Positions 46,081-50,209 of a stretch of 50,209 nucleotides of DNA are shown here, piece by piece; positions within the stretch are counted from its first letter, which is position 1, and each line of letters opens with the position of its first letter. The DNA lies in assembly GCF_003096675.1 (NCBI RefSeq), contig NZ_QEKW01000027.1:1-50209 (forward strand), written 5' to 3'. The notes under the pieces are model-generated. The model was not told the origin of the DNA, did not search any database, and saw only the letters and a list, made by a program, of their open reading frames with translations. The stretch is from Actinomycetospora cinnamomea (lineage in GTDB: Bacteria; Actinomycetota; Actinomycetes; Mycobacteriales; Pseudonocardiaceae). Both the position numbers and the translations under genes were made by a program.

Positions 46081-46644
46081 TCACATGGTGCGCGCAGGTA
46101 CCAGCTCGTCCAGCAGCTCGCGCACCCGCCGGTCGATGTCGTCGCGGATCGGCCGGATGTCGTCGACGTCCTTGCCGGCCGGGTCGGGGAGCTCCCAGTC
46201 GAGGTAGCGCTTGCCGGGGAAGACCGGGCAGGCGTCGCCGCAGCCCATGGTGATCACGACGTCGGCCGCCTCGACGACGTCGGTCGTGAGCGGCTTGGGG
46301 AACTCGCGGGCGAGGTCCAGACCGAGCTCGGCCATGACCTCGCGCACGGCCGGGTTGATCTCGTCGGCCGGGGTCGAGCCGGCGGAGCGGACGTGGACGG
46401 CGCCCTGCGCGTGGTGATCGAGCAGGGCGGCGGCCATCTGCGACCGACCGGCGTTGTGCACGCAGACGAACAGGACCTCGGGGACGTCGGACACCAGTGC
46501 TCCTCGGGCTCGTGCGGCGGCGGTCAGGCGTTCGCGGGCGAACCGCTCGGCCAGGACGACCAGGTGGGTGTTGAGCTTTGCGGTGGCGGAGAGCAGCTCG
46601 TGGGACTCCACCAGGCAGGCCGCGACGGTCTCCGGCGAGAACAC
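46081..46644 (-). CDS. arsC: arsenate reductase, thiol-dependent (5' end disrupted)
   Basis: 187 residues from GTG 46644. The low-molecular-weight phosphatase-like domain is intact: P-loop VLFVCVHNAGRSQMAAALL near residue 60 (nucleophile Cys and Arg), then VITMGCGDACPVFPGK with the resolving Cys pair and the Asp loop LDWELPDPAGK. It reduces arsenate to arsenite for Acr3. The N-terminal three-helix domain of this actinobacterial subfamily begins further upstream in the same frame (LSLLSTDHHLARTAEALAGR). No start codon exists there, so this frame starts mid-domain. See the entry for 46645-46796. Confidence 0.8.
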   Translation of the reverse strand: MFSPETVAACLVESHELLSATAKLNTHLVVLAERFARERLTAAARARGALVSDVPEVLFVCVHNAGRSQMAAALLDHHAQGAVHVRSAGSTPADEINPAVREVMAELGLDLAREFPKPLTTDVVEAADVVITMGCGDACPVFPGKRYLDWELPDPAGKDVDDIRPIRDDIDRRVRELLDELVPARTM

Positions 46645-46796
46645 ACCGGCGAACCGACCGGCGAGTGCCTCGGCGGTGCGAGCGAGGTGGTGGTCGGTGC
46701 TGAGCAGGCTCAGCGCCTCGAGGTCCCGGCGCGGCGGAACCGCGGGGCCGGCCGGCCCGGTGGTGGTGGGTCGGGGTGGACGGCGTCGTTGCTCAT
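46645..46796 (-). other. frameshifted 5' part of arsC
   Basis: An ATG at 46796 overlaps the acr3 stop (ATGA), the coupling expected for arsC, but its frame (MSNDAVHPDPPPPGRPAPRF) stops after 28 codons near 46710. The conserved N-terminal domain continues in the -1 frame and joins the 46081-46644 frame. A single-base slip somewhere between 46710 and 46796, in CCACCACCACC-like sequence, would join them. It may be a sequencing error, a mutation or real -1 frameshifting. Confidence 0.6.
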
Positions 46797-47911
46797 TCGC
46801 GTGCTCCTGACGGGGTGTGCTCCGCGGCCTCGGTGCGGGCGGGGAAGAGTCGGCGGCGCAGCCAGAGCGAGACGTAGACCAGGGCGACCAGGACGGGCAC
46901 CTCGATGAGGGGTCCGACGACCCCGGCGAGGGCTTGGCCGGAGGTGGCGCCGAAGGTCGCGATCGCCACGGCGATGGCGAGCTCGAAGTTGTTGCCGGCG
47001 GCGGTGAAGGCCAGCGTGGTGGTGCGCGCGTAGTTCAGGCCGACCGCACGGCCGAGGGCGTAGGAGCCGGCCCACATCACCGCGAAGTAGAGGAGCAGGG
47101 GCAGCGCGATCCGGACGACGTCGAGGGGTCGGGAGGTGATGGCCTCGCCCTGGAGGGCGAAGAGGATCACGATGGTGAACAGCAGGCCGTAGAGCGCGAA
47201 GGGGCCGATGCGCGGGAGGAACCTGTCCTCGTACCACTCGCGGCCCTTGGCGCGTTCGCCGAGTCGCCGGGTGAGGTAGCCGGCGAGCAGCGGGACGCCG
47301 AGGAAGATCAGCACCGAGCGGACGATGGCCCACGGGGACACGTCGAGGCCGGCGGTCGGCAGGCCGAGCCAGCCGGGTAGGACCGCGAGGTAGAACCAGC
47401 CGAGGGCGCCGAACGCGAGCACCTGGAACACGCTGTTGAGCGCGACGAGCACGGCGGCGGCCTCGCGATCGCCGCAGGCGAGGTCGTTCCAGATGATGAC
47501 CATGGCGATGCAGCGGGCGAGCCCGACGATGATCAGGCCGGTGCGGTACTCGGGCAGGTCGGGCAGCAGCAGCCAGGCCAGCGCGAACATCAGCGCCGGC
47601 CCGATCAGCCAGTTGAGCACCAGGGAGGCCACCAGTAACCGGCGGTCGCCGGTGACGGTGTCGAGACGGTCGTAGCGGACCTTCGCCAGCACCGGGTACA
47701 TCATGATCAGCAGCCCGAGGGCGATCGGCAGCGAGACCCCGTCGACGGCGACCGCGCCCAGGGCCTCCCCGAACCCCGGGATGAACCGGCCGGCCAGCAG
47801 CCCGACGGCCATCGCCGCGAGGATCCAGACCGGCAGGAACCGGTCGAGGGTCGAGAGCTTCGCGACCACCCCGGCCTCCGCGGGGTCGTCGGCGGTCAGC
47901 CCGCGGCTCAC
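46793..47911 (-). CDS. acr3: Acr3-type arsenite efflux permease
   Basis: 372 residues. Markers of the ACR3 family: PVWILAAMAVGLLAGRFIPG at the start, LGLLIMMYPVLAKVRYD, the conserved Cys in LIIVGLARCIAMVIIWNDLA near residue 145 that is essential for As(III) transport, and the Glu in FTAAGNNFELAIAVAIATFG near residue 300. Ten membrane helices. It exports arsenite from the cytoplasm using the proton gradient. GTG 47911 overlaps the arsR stop; the 3' end overlaps the arsC ATG. Confidence 0.93.
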   Translation of the reverse strand: MSRGLTADDPAEAGVVAKLSTLDRFLPVWILAAMAVGLLAGRFIPGFGEALGAVAVDGVSLPIALGLLIMMYPVLAKVRYDRLDTVTGDRRLLVASLVLNWLIGPALMFALAWLLLPDLPEYRTGLIIVGLARCIAMVIIWNDLACGDREAAAVLVALNSVFQVLAFGALGWFYLAVLPGWLGLPTAGLDVSPWAIVRSVLIFLGVPLLAGYLTRRLGERAKGREWYEDRFLPRIGPFALYGLLFTIVILFALQGEAITSRPLDVVRIALPLLLYFAVMWAGSYALGRAVGLNYARTTTLAFTAAGNNFELAIAVAIATFGATSGQALAGVVGPLIEVPVLVALVYVSLWLRRRLFPARTEAAEHTPSGARE

Positions 47912-48306
47912 GCCTCCACCACCGGCAGCGGCTCGCGGTCCCCGGGCACGAGCACCGCCGAGACCTGGGCCAGCAGCTCGGGGCGCACCCGGTAGTAGAC
48001 CCACGTGCCCCGGCGCTCCCCGCTGATCAGCCCCGCCTCGCGCAGCACCTTGAGGTGGTGCGAGATGGTGGGCCCGGACAGGTCGAACACGTCGGTCAGA
48101 TCGCAGACGCACGCCTCGCCCCCGGCGTGCGATGCGATCAGCGACAGCAGCCGCAGGCGCACCGGGTCGCCCATCGCCTTGAACACGCGGGCGAGCTCCG
48201 CCGACTGCTGTGCCGACAGCGGTTCGCGCGCGAGGGGGGAGCAGCAGCCCACGACCTCGGCGAGCTGGGCCAGTACCCGCTCCTCGTTCGCGCCTTGCTT
48301 TGACAT
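47908..48306 (-). CDS. arsR: ArsR-family metalloregulator
   Basis: 132 residues from ATG 48306. Winged helix FKAMGDPVRLRLLSLIASHA, then the metal motif EACVCDLTDVFDLSGPTISH (alpha-3 Cys pair, CxC) and HHLKVLREAGLISGERRGTW. A further Cys pair near the N-terminus (VVGCCSPLA) is typical of the actinobacterial As(III) sensors. As(III) binding should release it from the arsR-arsI divergent promoter. First gene of the arsR-acr3-arsC-MFS operon. Confidence 0.92.
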   Translation of the reverse strand: MSKQGANEERVLAQLAEVVGCCSPLAREPLSAQQSAELARVFKAMGDPVRLRLLSLIASHAGGEACVCDLTDVFDLSGPTISHHLKVLREAGLISGERRGTWVYYRVRPELLAQVSAVLVPGDREPLPVVEA

Positions 48307-48320
48307 GCTTCTACCTTGAC

Positions 48321-48373
48321 AGACGTCTAAGCACGGGCGCAAGGTGCATCTCGACAGGCATCGAAACAGTCGA
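48321..48373. promoter_or_regulatory. arsR/arsI divergent promoter with operator motifs
   Basis: In the 78-base gap the palindrome AGACGTCT (48321-48328) sits next to a TTGACA -35-like hexamer (48316-48321) for arsI. TCGA then recurs at 48351, 48361 and 48370, spaced 10 and 9 bases, close to one helical turn. These are the likely ArsR contact sites. arsI has GAAGGAGG seven bases before its ATG. Confidence 0.4.
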
Positions 48374-48384
48374 AGGAGGATGTC

Positions 48385-48930
48385 ATGTCCCGTGTGCAAC
48401 TGGCCCTGCGGGTCTCCGACCTGGAGGGCTCCATCCGCTTCTACAGCTCCCTGTTCGGGGTCGAGCCGGCCAAGCGTCGGCCCGGCTACGCCAACTTCGC
48501 GGTCGCCGAGCCCCCGCTGAAGCTGGTCCTGCTGGAGGGCGAGGCCGGCCGTCCGACGCAGATGGACCACCTGGGCGTCGAGGTCGGGACCACCGAAGAG
48601 GTCGACGACGCCACCGAGCGTCTGTCGCGGCTCGGCCTGTTCACCCAGGTCGAGGACGACACCACCTGCTGCTACGCCCGTCAGGACAAGGTGTGGGTGC
48701 ACGGCCCCGGCAACGAGCCGTGGGAGGTCTACACCGTCAAGGAGGACTCCCCGGAGTTCGGCACCAGCGGGGTGATCACTGCCATGCCCGAGCAGGCGGG
48801 GGCTGAGGGTGCCGAGGCCTCCACGTGCTGCGGGGTCACGGCGTGCTGCTCCCACGACGAGGCGCCGACCGAGCCCGGTGTGACCGCCACCGAGGCCAAG
48901 ACGGCCTCCGGCTGCGGGTGCGTCGCGTGA
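48385..48930 (+). CDS. arsI: ArsI/CadI-family extradiol dioxygenase-like protein
   Basis: 181 residues. Vicinal oxygen chelate fold: MSRVQLALRVSDLEGSIRFY, MDHLGVEV (metal His), VHGPGNEPWEVYTV (metal Glu) and the vicinal Cys pair in DDTTCCYARQDKVWV near residue 92 that binds As(III) in ArsI. A Cys-rich tail (STCCGVTACCS, then SGCGCVA) adds metal-binding capacity. ArsI breaks the carbon-arsenic bond of methyl and aryl arsenicals; CadI relatives are cadmium-induced. Placement opposite arsR supports the arsenic role. Confidence 0.88.
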   Translation: MSRVQLALRVSDLEGSIRFYSSLFGVEPAKRRPGYANFAVAEPPLKLVLLEGEAGRPTQMDHLGVEVGTTEEVDDATERLSRLGLFTQVEDDTTCCYARQDKVWVHGPGNEPWEVYTVKEDSPEFGTSGVITAMPEQAGAEGAEASTCCGVTACCSHDEAPTEPGVTATEAKTASGCGCVA

Positions 48931-48935
48931 GGCAG

Positions 48936-48983
48936 GACCTCGCCGCGGTCGGGACGGCCGGCGCGGCCGTCCCGGCCGAGGTC
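48936..48983. terminator. bidirectional terminator between arsI and ynfA
   Basis: CGGGACGGCC (48950-48959) and GGCCGTCCCG (48965-48974) form a perfect 10-bp stem with a five-base loop. An outer pair GACCTCG/CGAGGTC at 48936-48942 and 48977-48983 extends it. It serves both convergent genes and overlaps the ynfA stop codon. Confidence 0.7.
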
Positions 48984-49308
48984 AGCGCGGTGCGTACATG
49001 ATCACCGCCACGCCGATCAGGCAGACGAGGGCGCCGATGACGTCGAAGCGGTCGGGTCGGTAGCCGTCGAGCACCATGCCCCAGGCGAGGGAGCCGGCGA
49101 CGAAGACACCGCCGTACGCCGCGAGGATGCGGCCGAAGTGGGCGTCGGGCTGGAACGCCGCGGCGAACCCGTAGAGACCGAGCGCGACGATCCCGAGGCC
49201 GGCGATCCACCAGGCCCGACCTTCACGGACGGTCTGCCACACCAGCCAGGCGCCGCCGATCTCCAACAGTGCCGCGAGGACGAACAGTCCGATCGAGCGC
49301 AGTATCAC
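48982..49308 (-). CDS. YnfA-family (UPF0060) membrane protein
   Basis: 108 residues, the same length as E. coli YnfA. Four membrane helices: [60 protein letters not shown] and [20 protein letters not shown]. The fold is EmrE-like, but no transport substrate is established. GTG 49308 overlaps the merR stop by GTGA, so it is the direct partner of that regulator. Confidence 0.88.
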   Translation of the reverse strand: MILRSIGLFVLAALLEIGGAWLVWQTVREGRAWWIAGLGIVALGLYGFAAAFQPDAHFGRILAAYGGVFVAGSLAWGMVLDGYRPDRFDVIGALVCLIGVAVIMYAPR

Positions 49309-50060
49309 GCGGTGGGCTCGCCGAACAGCTCGTGGACCAGGACCAGGGCGTGCTCGGGTGCACGGGCGTCGAGCCGGACCGGGGAGCCGAGGTGCAGGGT
49401 CAGGTCGAAGAAACGGCAGCACTGCGCCTCGGAGGCCGCCAGCTCGGCCAGGGCGGCGAGCCGGAGCCGCTCGCCGTCGAAGGTGAGCTGCACGCCGCCG
49501 GGGATCGCGACGCGGTGGGTCGCGGCGGCGAGCACGTCGCGCCAGTGCTGCGCCCTGTCCTCCCGGTCACCGGGGGCGAGATCGCAGGCGATCACGTCGT
49601 CGCCGGGCCGATCGGCGAGCGGGAGCGATCGGAGCGCCGGGCCCACGACCGTCTCCGCGCGACCGAGGAAGGCGCACGACGGGTCGCACGGTCCCGCCCG
49701 CTCGATCGCCTCGAGCTGGGCGTGGGCTCGGGCCAGGCGGTCGGCGAACGCGGTCAGCTCCCGGACCCGCTCGCGGGTCTCCGCGATGCGCTGCTCGACG
49801 AGCGGCAGCAGCTCGCGCTGCACGTCGGAGCACTGTCCGTGCTGCCACGGCTCGAGCAGCCGGCGGATCTCGGGCAGCGGCAGGCCGAGGCTCTTGGCGG
49901 TGCCGATGAACGCCAGGCGGTCCACCGCCACGTCGTCGTACAGCCGGTAGCCCGCCGGGGACCGCCGGGCCGGCAGGAGGCCTTCCTGCTCGTAGAAGCG
50001 CACGGTCGACGCCGGCACCCCCGACCGGCCGGCCAATTCCGAGACCTTCAACCCGTCCAC
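49305..50060 (-). CDS. MerR-family regulator with Cys-rich effector region
   Basis: 251 residues. MerR helix-turn-helix [20 protein letters not shown] and the wing [16 protein letters not shown], then a dimerisation helix. Cys residues follow at [17 protein letters not shown] and SEAQCCRFF, suggesting a metal or thiophilic ligand. The last ~100 residues form an extra domain unlike classical MerR (about 140 residues). GTG 50060 is set by a TAGCGT -10 box seven bases upstream. It cotranscribes ynfA. Confidence 0.85.
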   Translation of the reverse strand: MDGLKVSELAGRSGVPASTVRFYEQEGLLPARRSPAGYRLYDDVAVDRLAFIGTAKSLGLPLPEIRRLLEPWQHGQCSDVQRELLPLVEQRIAETRERVRELTAFADRLARAHAQLEAIERAGPCDPSCAFLGRAETVVGPALRSLPLADRPGDDVIACDLAPGDREDRAQHWRDVLAAATHRVAIPGGVQLTFDGERLRLAALAELAASEAQCCRFFDLTLHLGSPVRLDARAPEHALVLVHELFGEPTA

Positions 50061-50067
50061 GGTCCTG

Positions 50068-50099
50068 ACGCTAGACCTCGGAGTCGGGTCGAAGGTCAA
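50068..50099 (-). promoter_or_regulatory. MerR-type promoter and operator
   Basis: Minus-strand -35 TTGACC (50099-50094) and -10 TAGCGT (50073-50068) are 20 bases apart. This is longer than normal and typical of promoters that MerR proteins untwist. The arms GACCT/AGGTC (50097-50093 and 50078-50074) lie symmetrically in the spacer. Confidence 0.65.
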
Positions 50100-50141
50100 G
50101 ACCGGCGCCCGGATGCCTCAGACATCCCATGGGGCGGGAGG

Positions 50142-50209
50142 TCAAGCGGCGGCGGCCTGCCGGTGGGCCCAGGCGTTGGTCTCGTCGTAGCGGGTTCGGG
50201 TCTTGAGGC
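50142..50209 (-). CDS. 3' end of an unidentified gene
   Basis: On the minus strand a frame ends LKTRTRYDETNAWAHRQAAA and a TGA at 50144-50142. The rest lies beyond the window. A C-terminus of this kind could belong to a transposase or plasmid-type protein, but 21 residues do not allow a call. Confidence 0.35.
   Translation of the reverse strand, partial: LKTRTRYDETNAWAHRQAAAA

Overview
The window is a very GC-rich actinobacterial chromosome segment, most likely from the Pseudonocardiales (Pseudonocardia or Actinomycetospora type). This rests on gene content and order, mycothiol-era families, and the many GTG starts with GTGA/ATGA stop-start overlaps. It opens inside the 3' end of a 5S rRNA gene. 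It ends a few bases into an unidentified minus-strand gene.

Bases 196-24767 are a core housekeeping block. Its order matches, from memory and not searched, the mycobacterial Rv1691-Rv1713 block: TPR/disordered protein, HAD phosphatase, small protein, tlyA, NAD kinase, recN, steA, steB, pyrG, Nudix hydrolase, xerD, parA, scpA, scpB, rluB-type pseudouridine synthase, cmk, der. Most genes overlap by four bases and are probably co-transcribed. Lineage-specific insertions are ald (12110), a divergent P450/TetR pair bracketed by two copies of a 42-44 bp palindrome (14151 and 16347), an aromatic-acid type MFS transporter, and a type B carboxylesterase.

Bases 24807-39220 are accessory metabolism. 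They hold a DinB-like protein, a decayed DUF4262 gene and a three-gene set (unknown GNAT-like protein, E1-like/nitroreductase fusion, GAF-GGDEF-EAL enzyme). Then come a mannitol-type dehydrogenase, an SRPBCC protein and an oxidative group: an AurF-like diiron oxygenase with an FprB-type ferredoxin reductase, an MpaB-family oxygenase with a divergent TetR, a P450 with an internal in-frame deletion, and another TetR. The three-gene set is the best candidate for an undescribed system. The enzyme classes suggest a small molecule made by the first two proteins and sensed or coupled to c-di-GMP by the third.

Bases 39323-50209 hold a tRNA-Pro(GGG), a GAF-ANTAR regulator, a cbiMNQO cobalt/nickel importer behind a 20-bp palindrome, and a divergent hemerythrin/HxlR pair. 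They also hold an arsenic cluster (arsR-acr3-arsC-MFS facing arsI) and a merR-ynfA pair with a MerR-style elongated promoter. Several genes have a -10 box 6-7 nt before the start codon and are probably translated from leaderless mRNAs. That spacing was used to choose several starts.
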